Source of the DNA: Lichenostomus cassidix
Lineage: Eukaryota; Chordata; Aves; Passeriformes; Meliphagidae
Assembly: GCA_008360975.2 (NCBI GenBank)
Contig: CM039182.1
Coordinates: forward strand, 57,176,491-57,240,490
DNA length: 64,000 bases
Direction: 5' to 3'
Shown: piece by piece, positions 1 to 10,964 of the stretch
How positions within the stretch are numbered: position 1 is the first letter of the stretch
Layout of the letters: each line of letters opens with the position of its first letter
Position numbers and translations under genes: made by a program
The notes under the pieces: generated by a model
Database searches by the model: none
Seen by the model: only the letters and a program-made list of their open reading frames with translations
What the model was told of the DNA's origin: nothing

Positions 1-2355
1 CATTTCAGTAAAAAAAGAAAAATAAATTCTTTTGATATAGCTGAAAGGTGGGTTTTTTCCCTAAATATAATGTCATCACATTGATATGGAAAACTTATTT
101 CAGAGGAACTGTAGAATAATTCAGAGAAAATAAGTCCTTCAGAAATATTTTGACTGCTGCAGAGCTCCACCAAACAAGTGCACCCCTTGCCAGAGTCTCT
201 GGGAATGGTGAGTTGGGTACTGTATTGTCTGGCTGTTTTGGAACACAGGATGGAACCACCCATACTTTAACTAACAATTAAAAACTGGTTATGAGTAGAA
301 AAGTACTACATTTCTCTTAGAGAAACTGCACGGAACAGAGGTAATTTCTCAAATTAAAATAACAGGAAGCAAATAAATTGATACAATAAAGGTGCCTAGA
401 ATATGGAAGTATATTAATGATGAAAGCCTACAGGAAAGAAATTACTCAAAGAAAGAACAAATGTGCAAATATTTGTTATTTACAAAAACATGTCCACCTG
501 GACTGTGAAAATTCTTGATGAATTACATCCCTGATCTTTCAGATATTTATAGTGAGTTTTTAATTTTACATGGAAATGCAGAATTTCAAGGAAATGATTA
601 AAAAAATTATTTAACCACTTATTTAATTGCGTAGAAAACTGTAGCCCAAGTTTGGGATTTTTTGTGAACCCAAGGGATTTGTTGGCTCAAATCCTATTTA
701 TGACTTTGCATTCTTTTGAAAAGCTGATCCTAAATATATACTTCAATTACAATTCAAGTTCTAATTGAACTTGAGTTCTAACTGGGAATTGTGAGAGGCT
801 GAGAGTTTCACACACTTTGTTAAAACCTCAGAATTACACAGCTAACCTCTGTCCCCAGAAACATCATGGTAGTAATGGAAGAATCAGTCTTCCCATTAGA
901 GTTTTTTATTTGAGAATGAAACCAAGAAATGCAAAAAAGTGGAGATTTGGAATGATTCAGAAGTGATGCCTGATTTGATCCCATACATTTTCCAAAAGCA
1001 TTAAACATTTGGTCACTTCATCCATGTGTGTCATCTACCATATCACCTATATGCACCCTATCCATACACAGGACAGCATTCTCTCTATGTAGGTATCAAT
1101 GACATTTAAAACATTTTCTTTATACAGTCAATTCCAAAAACCAGAGGATTTACTGATTTAATTTTCAAGTTCGCCAAATACTGCTGCCTAATGTAGCTTT
1201 TCTCTAAAATTTTACAAAACCAAGCCAAACCACCACCACCAACCAAAAACCTCCACCAGAAACAACAACAAAAATCCCACATGCAAAAAAACCCCACATA
1301 CAAAGAACCACAAACAAACAAAAAAATCCTCACTACATTGAAGTAGTCCTTAGTTGCTTTCATTACAGTAACTTTTCTGGCCTCAGGCAGTGGGTTTTTG
1401 CTGTAGGTCCAGAGGGCATAATAGGTCTCAGCTGAACCCTTAAAAAACATCCTCTGTGTCCAGCTACCTGTAACAGCCTACACCTACTTGAATCAACATT
1501 TAGATCTACCAGAAATATATTATCATTAATGAGCCCCTATTGGATTTTTCCCTGTATCATTTGCACTGTTGTGATAAGACAAAATTACTTTTACAAACGA
1601 TCATCTGACAACCACACCACTTTATAGTATTTTATTACTGTAACACTGAACATTTTAATACCTTCAGACTTTGCTGGTGAAAAATTTAATACAGCACACA
1701 GCATCTGAAAGAGAAATAAGGATGCTACCAGGAGGCAGCAACTCCTTCATGCCAATAGCCAGGTCTGCCAAGGGTACCCAGCCAGCACTACAGGGCACTG
1801 AGACAACACCAGTGCTGGTAACTGGTTTAGAGGTGTATGTAAAAAAGGTGTCTGATTAGGCAAGCTTTTGGCAACACATACCAGAGCTGAGGAGTGACAC
1901 AGAAATATTTCTTTAATTTATTCCTGTTCTGGGTTGAAGAACTGCTTAGGTAAATGAGATTTTAACTACATGTGCCCAGTTCTAACTGGAAGAATCCAGA
2001 AACAGCTAGAAAACTGAAGAAACACATGAACTTTGCAAAGTCAGATACAATTATAAAACAATTTCCTGATGTGTTTGAATTGGGAGAACAGAAAGAGATA
2101 GAAACCTTAAGTGACACTTCTGATTGGCCTTGTATATGGAGAAAATCAAAGAAAGTGTCCTGGATCTGTGCAGTTAGTGCAGAAATTGGCAGCTTGTGTC
2201 AACAGCACAGTATAGAAAGTAATAAATAGTGGGGACAGTAACCCCATGAGGAGGGGTGGGAAGAAGAGTACAAACACACATGCACAGGTATGTGATGTCA
2301 CTTGAAAGTGGAATTCCTACAGGGGCCAACCTGCCAACCAGAACTTTGGGACATT
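1..2355. other. Gene-free AT-rich flank
   Basis: No open frame here looks like protein. The longest minus-strand frame (1106-1450) owes its Gly/Trp/Phe-rich middle to a C- and A-rich low-complexity run at about 1206-1330. I see no RNA gene or recognisable transposon until the LTR at 2356. Confidence 0.6.
1206..1330. repeat. C/A-rich low-complexity tract
   Basis: Short runs of ACC, CAA and A-rich blocks, with almost no G or T on the plus strand. It is simple sequence, not an array with a fixed unit. Confidence 0.6.
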
Positions 2356-2866
2356 GTTGCAACGTGGAGTGTTGGGATTCCATGTGCTCCTTTGTCCCTC
2401 TGCTTTGTATACCATTGGTTCATTTTGAAATATGCTCTGCTGTACCTCAAAACCTATTGGTGTGTAACCCTCCTGCCAATCTTCCCTTCGTCCTCCTGGG
2501 ACTGGCTCAGAGAGAGCCAGCCCCTGCCCCCTCTCCTTCCCCTTAAAAGGCAGAGCCTGGACCAGCTCGTGGTCTTTCCATCTCTGGGCTGCTAGCATCT
2601 CCTCCCTGTCTTGTCTCCCTTCCCCCTTCTCCTTCCCTGCACCCCTTTTCCCATTACCCCAAATAAACATCCCTAGCAGAACAGAGATGGAGTCCAGTTC
2701 TTCCTTAGTCTCACTATACTCCTGCTTGAATTGACGTGGTTGGAAGACTGCCGCCATGCCGCAGAACCTCGGGGGCCGCTCGCCCCAGATCCGGTGGGAT
2801 TAAACGGACCAGGGACCCCGGACCAGGGGGGAGCTGGCCTGTGCCGCCCTCCCGGACCGCAATACA
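2356..2866 (+). mobile_element. Solo LTR with 4-bp target duplication (gammaretrovirus-like ERV1)
   Basis: The segment begins TGTTG, ends ATACA and is flanked on both sides by ACAT (2352-2355 and 2867-2870). A 4-bp duplication is the size usual for gammaretrovirus-like elements. Inside, in plus-strand order, are several ATTGG/CCAAT-type boxes, a TTAAAAG TATA-like box near 2543, a pyrimidine-rich stretch and a polyadenylation signal AATAAA at 2662-2667, followed by a GC-rich U5-like end. That order sets the strand. No coding region follows, so it is a solo LTR. The boundary rests on the TG...CA ends plus a duplication of only 4 bases, so chance cannot be excluded. Confidence 0.7.
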
Positions 2867-2870
2867 ACAT

Positions 2871-5800
2871 GACATTAAGTGGTTTTAAGTCTTCTGTCTC
2901 CCTGGGTCAAAGCTGCTGGGCTGAACTGCATCAGAGGGATAGAGGCTTCGTTACTGCCACTGAATGAGAGTGTTGTGCAACAGAAATAATTTTTGCTTGC
3001 AATACCCACACCACAAGCAAACTTTCAATTTTATTTACTCAGTGTTAGTTCTGTCTTTCTGTCTACTCCACCTAAATTCCCTCTATTAACTTCTTCAAAG
3101 AGGAAAGTATATTTTTTTCCAGACTGTGAAAAATAATAGTCTTAATGGTTAACTCTGAAGGGCCAACATTCTTTGACAATGTGAATCCTTAAACCTAAAC
3201 ATGCTTGTTAGGTGAAGCAGCTATTGACATTCTTGATAAAGCAAGTTAGAAAATGTCTTTTTGCTGGATAGATTTCAATATATACTTCCATGTGCTTTTG
3301 CTTTTCATCCAAAATACTTCTAAAATAGGCTGGGATGGAGAGTTAAGCATTTAATTTTCCCTTCAGATATACTCATTTTTCTACCGTTTTAGAGTACAAA
3401 AGGCCAGACAATTCTCCCATCCGTTCCACTAGTGTTGCTCAGCCATTGCCACCCAGGTGTGATGGTGCACGCACCTCATCTGGGAGGTCACGGCTCAAGA
3501 TGACACACATGTGCTAGGCCTTTGCTGTTTCCATTCAAACTGCATCATTACTGAGGCTCTGCAGCTTATTGACAAAAATTGGCCCACTAATAGGCAGGGA
3601 ACCAAATTTCCTAGGGAACTCAGGAACCATAAATTGGTCTGTAACAGCCTTAAACCAGTTTTAGATCTCTTTGTTCAGGTCCCTACGTTCCAGTGTTTTA
3701 TTTTACACAGTTCAGTTGGATTTGTGACACACATGCACATCCCCCACAAAAAAAGCAAAAAACTATTGGAGGAAAAAGAGGCTTTGTTTCCTTAATTTCA
3801 TGAGAAACCCCACAGCTTCCAGTTCCCAAAGCACAGTGAGGGCGTGACATTGCCATTGTTGTGTGTTAGTATTCTTACTGGAGTGTAAATCCCAAGGGAG
3901 TGAATTCCTCTATTGCAGGGGAACCTGGAAGAGCAGCAGAAATTTCAGCTTTTATTTCTCACTTATTTCACAAGTCTGCCCATAATTCGGTTGTAAAAAT
4001 GGTGGATCCTGTTTTGTCAGTATTAAGTACCCTGTGTTATGATGAGGGGATGATAAGACACAGTCCTTAACAACCTCAAAAGGTAAGTCAGTGTTTTCAA
4101 ACCTGTAACTGTGTCTTCTTGTCCCTGTATCCACAGAAACCAAACAAATGGCTCATGAGGCTGACAAGAAAACAACAAATACTGCAGTGGACTTGTTTCC
4201 CATTTTGACTGGTCCATACATGATGGCAACATTAAACTTGAGTTGTCACATCCAGGGAGAGGCTTTCTTAGTTTAAGGACCTTTTCTGTTTGTAGTCTTT
4301 GCTGTAACTTTTGTTGATTACTCAGATATTGTTTATTTATTGGTGAAACCTGCATGCAATTTTGAGGGGTATGTGTATGGATCACTTGGGTGTAATTTGC
4401 TCACTTGTATACCAAAATTTTTAAGTGACTTGGCTTTACTTTTAGGTGAGATTGAGTTTCAAGAAGGCACAGTTTCATTAAGAGCCTGAAAATATCATAA
4501 TACTAAATCATAAATACTAAATCATATCATCAACTGTCAATAGCAATAAACTACTTAACATCAATTAAGTTCTCTTCCCCAAATTCTTCAACATTTAAAA
4601 ATACAAAAAATAATCTCATTCTTAAGGCTCTTGCTAAACATTTGATTTTCAGGTAATTGAACTAATCACTTATTGGTTTAGAAAACTGGTTTTCAGCCTG
4701 GAAATGATGACTTTCTAAACTGGACCACTAACATTATGATTAGCCAAATAACTTCTGCGTAAAAACACAGCAAGTTTACTCTTCCTGATATGCCCATACA
4801 CTGAGATGGTGTTTATATGTTTTGAAATAGCTCTATTCAAGCCAGCAGAGTGGTAGCAGCACTAATGCAATTCAAAGCCATCAGACCTTAGCTGTGTTAC
4901 AAAAATTGATGTGGATATCTCCCTATCATCACCCTGCTACTGCAACCTTTTCTTCAGAGAGGGACAGTGTTGGCCACAGGTGAGGCTGCTGAGAACTTTA
5001 CTGCCTGAGTGACTGACACCATCTCAATAGTGACTGTTTAGTTACACTTCCTAGTGCTGGGCAACCTGTCTGTAGAAAATGTTGGACATTTTCTATCAAC
5101 TTTAACACATATAGCCAAGCTCTTATTCTTCTTGAGTTAAAAAAAAATTGAATTGATGTGCACCACTCATCTTCTAAGTATTTTTAATAGGGACATTCCA
5201 TTACTTCATTTTGAAACCACAAAAGCCTTACTTGTCTTTACTTTCTGGGTAGTTCTGTGCAGATGCTGAGATAAAACAATTCCAGTTCTCTGAAAATTCT
5301 GCAATATGTCAAGTCTTCTGTGGATAAGGTACAGTTTAGGTCCTTCATAAGGAACTTCACTGATATTTAGATCTGTCCATATGCTTCCTGTACTCAGGGC
5401 ATCAGTCAAACAGATATAGGAATCATGCACAATTTACTCCCCTAGGGCAACGAGATGTTTCTCTCCCCAAAAAGGCTCTCATTAGGGCATCTACACTTTA
5501 TGCAGATCTTCTGCTTAGAGGTAAATCTCCACCTACATCAGTAAGCATGAAGTGTGGTTTTCCTAACACTACACTGGAATTCTCTCTCTCAGAGGGAATG
5601 TCACATAACTGCTTTTTTCTACCTGCAAAAGGGACCATTATTGACTTCAATGCAATAGCCTTGGTAACACCTACTTATGTCAGCTTCAGGAAAAAGGTGG
5701 TATCTGGCTGGAAAATCTTTGCAATGTTACTCATACATTTTATAGTAGAAAGAGAAAAGTCGGATGTGTATAAAGAGAATGGTTAGAGCACTAGAATGAC

Positions 5801-7285
5801 TATATATAGGGAGAGACTAAAGGCATTGTGACTGTACAGTTTTAGGATAAGATAAATAAGAACAGACATAGCAGATGTAGTAGCTGGTATTTGGATGCTA
5901 AAGTATTCACTGAGAATCACTCCTTATGCAGGTCAGAGCCAAGACACATACAGTAGAAGTCAACATGTAGGGAGAAGATGTTGCACTCTGCATGTTAATT
6001 ATGTGAAATTTATTGCCGCAAGATATCACTGTATCTACATTTTCGGAAGGCTTACAAAAAGAGGTGAACATTCAGGTACGTCTTAGTCAAGTAAATTATG
6101 TCAACATTTCCATTTAGCGTTATTAATAATACCTTTATTTTCAAAGTCATAAATTAAGCTAACTTCCTCTGTGCTGGTTATTCCCTAGCACTGCACAATT
6201 TACTCCAGCTAATGTGATGTGTCAACATCACTTACTTCTGATCTCTACATACAGGAAAGCCCTTTCCCATTCCTTGAATCCAAAATGACTAAACTATTAA
6301 AAAATATATTTATTTGAAGGTGCAATCAGTTTTCATCCCAATACATTTTCGAGTAATTGACTGTACAGTCACAAACCTTATTGACATCTAGAAAGTCTTG
6401 TTTTACTGGCCGGTTTCATAAGGCTTTCTGTGGTTATTCAGAAAGATATGCGAAGTTTTAACTAACCCAAACAGAATTGGTGATATCCAAAACTTATCCA
6501 GCATTAAATTTGTTTCCTAGTTCTAAGTGTCTGCCTTTGCTCAATCATAAAAAGAATTCTAGTGTTTTTCCAGCTGTCTTGTATTTAAGTACTTTCAAAC
6601 AGTTGAAAACAGATTTCTGCCTGGTTTTAGCACAGCTTGTTCAAAGCTTCCCAAAGCAATTAATTGCCAGTCTTTGATATTTAAAATGATCCTCATACAG
6701 GATGTGTCATACCTTGCATCCATAATGTGCTTTCATCCAGGAGATGTGATGGATTTTACAATGTCTGAATCTTCATGCCAGAAGTTTGAAAGGATTTTTA
6801 GCCTCCTTTTCATCATATTTTATCTAGTTTTGACCAATTTTTTACTAGAGAAGCAAAAGGGAATCTGGGAGATGTTTTTCCTCCTATCAATCTGAGACAT
6901 ATAAATGGAATATATATATAAAGAATATAGATGTAAAAGAATAAAGATATTGTAGGCAGCAAATGATACAATTAGTAGTGCCACTTAGGTAACTTGTAAA
7001 GCTGGGATTTCCAAGTGCAAGTTTCTTTTTATTTGCCAGGCACTAAGCCAGAGAAGATGACATATTTTAAAAAGTTTTTACACAGGATCCACCAAACAAA
7101 TGCAATACTCAGTGATACGACCTACTTTTGAAAATCCTAGGTGTAATTGCTGCAGTGTTGATCTGGTGATTTCAGTTTGTTCCTATGTCAGCTTTTAATA
7201 TGTTTTTTCATGATGACAGTCCCATTTTTGAATGCCACATGTTTATTTGTTGGGGATAGAGGCTAATTTTCAACATTCATGCTTC
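2871..7285. other. Gene-free stretch
   Basis: AT-rich, with frames no longer than chance and no recognisable transposon. A short imperfect direct repeat built on ACTAAATCATA lies near 4494-4530. Confidence 0.5.
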
Positions 7286-7291
7286 AAAGTG

Positions 7292-7553
7292 TGTGGCTAG
7301 CACAGGTCTTTCACATGAGAATTTTCTCCTGTGTTTTATAAACAAAGATAAAGTTTGGATGTTATTAAAAACAGTGTCTCAAGATTTGGACAGTTCAGGC
7401 CTGGCCAATCAGGCCTAGGGGGAGGTTTCTGACTGACCAATCTGGGTGACCTCTGAAAAATCTATATAAGTTGGAATCAAAATAATAAAGCTCTCTTTTC
7501 ATGCCACGCTAAGAATCCGGGTCTTTTTCTCTGCTAGCGGCTCGACAGCGACA
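7292..7553 (+). mobile_element. Solo LTR, same family as the provirus at 10611
   Basis: 262 bp, beginning TGTGGCTAGC and ending CGACAGCGACA, flanked by a perfect 6-bp duplication AAAGTG (7286-7291 and 7554-7559). It aligns end to end with the two LTRs of the downstream provirus, at roughly four-fifths identity by eye. Conserved parts include the paired AGGCCT motifs around a CCAAT box, the second CCAAT box followed by CTGGGTGAC, the TATATAA box, the AATAAA signal and the GCTAGC near each end. It is therefore an older insertion of the same family from which the internal region was lost by LTR-LTR recombination. Orientation is the same as the provirus. Confidence 0.92.
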
Positions 7554-7559
7554 AAAGTG

Positions 7560-8957
7560 AGGCAAAGTTTGTGGCTATAACATCAAGATTATTATAAACT
7601 GTGTTTATCATTAACTTATTTTCAGTTGAGAATATGGAATAAAAAGCAAAATTTGGGAAATTGATAGCCAGTATTTGTCATTTGAGAGCAAGTAATTCAG
7701 TAAACTAAGTATCTGATATCCTAAGCAGGGAAAACACCATGGTTAATTAATGTACATGATGAAGTTCTATTTAAAGTTTCCCATATGCCACAAACTGGGG
7801 CTGTCACACTAAGACAACATTGATTCTACATTGAACTGCTGATACTTCCACTGTAATTCTCTATGATTTTAGAAAACATGCAGAAGAAAAAGGTAGATGA
7901 AAATGTGTAACATCTTTAATGCTCTTGCTAAAACTCATATGGAGGTCTACACAAAATCCATTAGTGTAGGAGGTAGGTAGGACATAAAGTAAACAATAAA
8001 CTATACCATCATAAATAGCAGATTTTGTATAAAGGAGAAGTTGTGGAAAAGAATAACTGATCTAAAACTGCTTAACTGTTAAAAAAAGAATTCATTATAT
8101 CTTGGCATTGAGGAATACCTCAGCAGTAAGATTTTATTCTTCCCTGCAAAAAAACACATGCAAACTCTTTTGTAATCATCAGCTACTCATGTAAGTGGCA
8201 TAGCTGTAGTTTTTCAGGATTTATGATGTCTTAATTTTGTCATTAATCTTGTGATAATTTTACCATTAGTAGTTAACAAAAAAAAAGTAGTCATCAGATT
8301 TCTATATTACTAAATTTAAAAATAAGGTAATCCCACACTGAATTTCTACTCGCAAATAATAACCATGGTTATCAGCAAGTCCAAATTGCAGAAATTTGTA
8401 CCTATTTACATAAAAGAAAAAAATTTAAATGTAAATTAAATACAAATGCAACTGCATTGACTTCTTCTTGCCAAATGCCAATTCTCCCTAACCACTAAAA
8501 ATGTAACACAAATATTAGGAAAGCTACATACCTGAAGGCTGCTAAGTGTCAAAGCAGAAGAATTGTATCAAATATTGAAGTTCCAAACCACAGATTGTCC
8601 AGACCAGTGTATCACCAATATGTGTTTATGCATGTAAATACATGAGAAAATATTAATGGCAGCAAAGAAAGGGCACAAGGTACATATACTGTTCTTGCCA
8701 AGCTGTACAAACTTGACTAAAATGAAGCTAAAAAGAATTGCCCAAAAGAGTAGAAGATTTCGCTTCAAGAATATTGTCACAAAACTTCAACAGACATAAC
8801 TTATTTTGCTTGTAGGAGTTTTGGCACATTTTAAAGGATCACTTATGTGAATGTCACATGAAAGTAATTTCAAAACAATGGGAGCAAAGCATATTCTTCC
8901 ACAGGCAAGATGGCATATAGATTGGGGCCTAGAAAAATCAAAAGCCTGTATAAGGAG
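7560..8957. other. Gene-free stretch
   Basis: AT-rich sequence between the solo LTR and a CR1 fragment. I see no coding or repeat signal. Confidence 0.5.
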
Positions 8958-9300
8958 CCATAGAATCACAGAATGGTTTGGGTTGGAAGGGACCTTAAAG
9001 ATCATCTCATTCCAACCTCCCTGCCATGGGCAAGGATACCTTGCACTAGTCCAGGTTGCTCAGAGTCCCATCCAACCTGGACTTGAGCACTGCCAGGGAT
9101 GGGGCAACCACAACTTCGCTGGACAACCTGTGCCAGTGCCTCACCCTCCTCCCAGTTAAAATTTTTTCTTGGTATCTAATCTAAACGTACTCTCTTTCAG
9201 CTTCAAGCCATACCCCCTTTTTCGGTCACTACATACTCTTGTAGTCCCTCTCCATCTTTCTTGTTGGCTCCCTTTAAGTACTGGAAGCCCACAGATTGTT
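8958..9300 (-). mobile_element. CR1 LINE fragment, 3' end
   Basis: Begins with CATAGAATCACAGAATGG, then GGTTTGGGTTGGAAGGGACC, the reverse complement of the standard avian CR1 3' end. The body reads on the minus strand as the CR1 3' region (the tract about the Cys/Gly-poor short terminal block and TTTAAGCTGAAAG-type segment is recognisable). It is 5'-truncated, as most CR1 copies are. The left edge at the CR1 3' end is sharp; the right edge is approximate. Confidence 0.9.
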
Positions 9301-10604
9301 TACCAGTTGTGTTGTTTCTTTTCTAAAAGTACAAAATGTCAGAGGTGAGCTAGTATCTCAGTGAATCAGAGAGCAGCACAGAACATAAACTGTTCTGAAG
9401 AGTTACATAAAGAGTTGCAAAGGATATATTTGGTGTCCATACATTCGCTTCAGCGATTAAAATATTACCTACTGCAGACTGGCAGAAAAAAACATGAGAA
9501 ATTATAACTCCTGTTAAGGGGTGAACTGATGAACTTTGCATAGGAAATGAAAAGGCACACACAACTACACTAGCTAATTCACCAGCTGTGGAACTTGTTC
9601 CTCTCCGTAAGCCGCTCACAACTTGATTTTATCAGATATGGAAAGTCTCATCACCTTGCAAGACTGGATCACAGATCAAGTTTTTCAAATTATGTTTAGT
9701 GGAAAAGGGACAGAAAGAGAGATAATTTCCCACTTTTTCCATTTCAAAGTCAGTTTACTAAATGCATGATTTTAATTCAATATGATTTAAACACAGTCAG
9801 CTGAACAAAAAGAACCCTTCATATCCCAAGCAGGCAACAAAATCGAAACAGATGAAACAGGAAAGGTACAAAATCTGAATGGTTCAAGACACCAGAGACC
9901 CACCGAGACCCTTGATCCCTAATCATTGGCAAATTACTCCTTATAAACATTGTCTCCTTACATTACTAAGAAAGAAACGTACCTGAGGCTACATTACTGA
10001 GAAAAAATAAGAGCTTCCATACATGTAACCAATAGAGAGCACACAAACACCAGGTTATTAATTTGTCAACAGTTCAGCACTGATACTGTAATGTGGTGTT
10101 ATTTCCTTGGTGTATTTTTTTATATATCCATTCTTCTCTTCATAAGTATATAAGATCTCATGTTAAACTGCTGCTCTTTTTATAATGAGAATAATGAACA
10201 TAGAAGATATTTTGAAAGGAAGTCATACCTTGCTGAAGGAAAGTCTTGCTTCTTGACTAATGGATATATAATGTTTACACCTCAGTGTCCTCCTAAACAA
10301 TTCTGAAAGAGAAATCTCTAAAATGTGCAGTAGATATGAGGTAAAAGATCATGCTTTGCTTTGGGTTTGCTAGGCTTTGTATCTCTGAACTTTCATTTTT
10401 ATTATAGTTTGTGAACTGCTTGGAAGGACACATGGATTGCAATTGTTTAAAATTACATAAAAACAAATATGTAAATACACAATTCGAGTGTAACCTGAAA
10501 ATGACAAAGATGTTCTCCAGTTTGTTCTCCCTTGTTAAGATTTCAATTTGTTGTACACCTACTTAATTAAAATTTCTTAAGAATATTTTTTAGTTTTTCA
10601 TGTA
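9301..10604. other. Gene-free stretch left of the provirus
   Basis: AT-rich, with no open frame or repeat that I recognise. It is the host DNA the provirus inserted into. Confidence 0.5.
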
Positions 10605-10610
10605 TCAAGG
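10605..10610. repeat. Left target-site duplication TCAAGG
   Basis: Identical to the six bases after the 3' LTR (17795-17800). A 6-bp duplication is typical of alpha- and betaretrovirus-like integrases. Confidence 0.93.
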
Positions 10611-10873
10611 TGTGGCTAGCACAGGTTTTTCCCATTAGAAATTGTCTTGTGTTTTATAAATAAACATAAAGTTTGGATGTTGTTGGAACAGTGTCCCGGA
10701 ACTTGGACAGTGCAGGCCTGGCCAATCAGGCCTGGGGGAAGGCTTCTGACTGACCAATCTGGGTGACTTTTGAGAACTCTATATATGTGATGAAATCAAA
10801 ACAATAAAGGTCATTCCTTCTTGCCACTGAGAACTGGTGCCTTCATTACTCTGCTAGCTGCTCAACAGCGACA
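10611..10873 (+). repeat. 5' LTR
   Basis: Runs from TGTGGCTAGC to CAGCGACA. It differs from the 3' LTR at three positions: ATTGTC against ATTTTC, AAACATA against AAAGATA, and CAGCGACA against CAGCAACA (the last a CpG to CpA change). At 263 bp it is a short LTR. Confidence 0.95.
10715..10808 (+). promoter_or_regulatory. LTR core promoter and polyadenylation signal
   Basis: Two CCAAT boxes (10722-10726 and 10754-10758), the first between two AGGCCT repeats, are followed by TATATAT (10780-10786) and AATAAA (10803-10808). A TATA box normally sets transcription about 25-30 bases downstream, so the cap site should fall just after AATAAA. The 5' copy of the signal would then be left out of the transcript, while the 3' LTR copy is used for processing. 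The same order is kept in the diverged solo LTR at 7292. The exact start site is inferred. Confidence 0.75.
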
Positions 10874-10875
10874 TC

Positions 10876-10893
10876 TGGTGACCACCGACGTGT
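10876..10893 (+). other. Primer binding site, tRNA-Trp-like
   Basis: Two bases after the LTR comes TGGTGACCACCGACGTG. It matches the first 16 bases complementary to the tRNA-Trp 3' end, as used by avian sarcoma/leukosis viruses, apart from one extra A after TGGTGACC. The inserted base would bulge the primer duplex. No other tRNA fits better from memory. Confidence 0.75.
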
Positions 10894-10964
10894 ACTGTGT
10901 TCAATTGCAGGTATGCGGCAGTCTTGCCCCCGGGCCCGACCCCCCCCCCCGCCTGCCCTGAGGC
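10894..10964 (+). other. Very short 5' leader with C-tract
   Basis: Only 71 bases separate the primer site from the gag ATG. The leader holds CAG|GTATG (10908-10915), which looks like a splice donor, an out-of-frame ATG at 10912, and an 11-base run of C at 10940-10950. I could not pick out a packaging hairpin by eye. Confidence 0.6.

Noticed and set aside
1106..1450. Gly/Trp/Phe-rich minus-strand frame
   Set aside because: Translation of a C/A-rich low-complexity tract.
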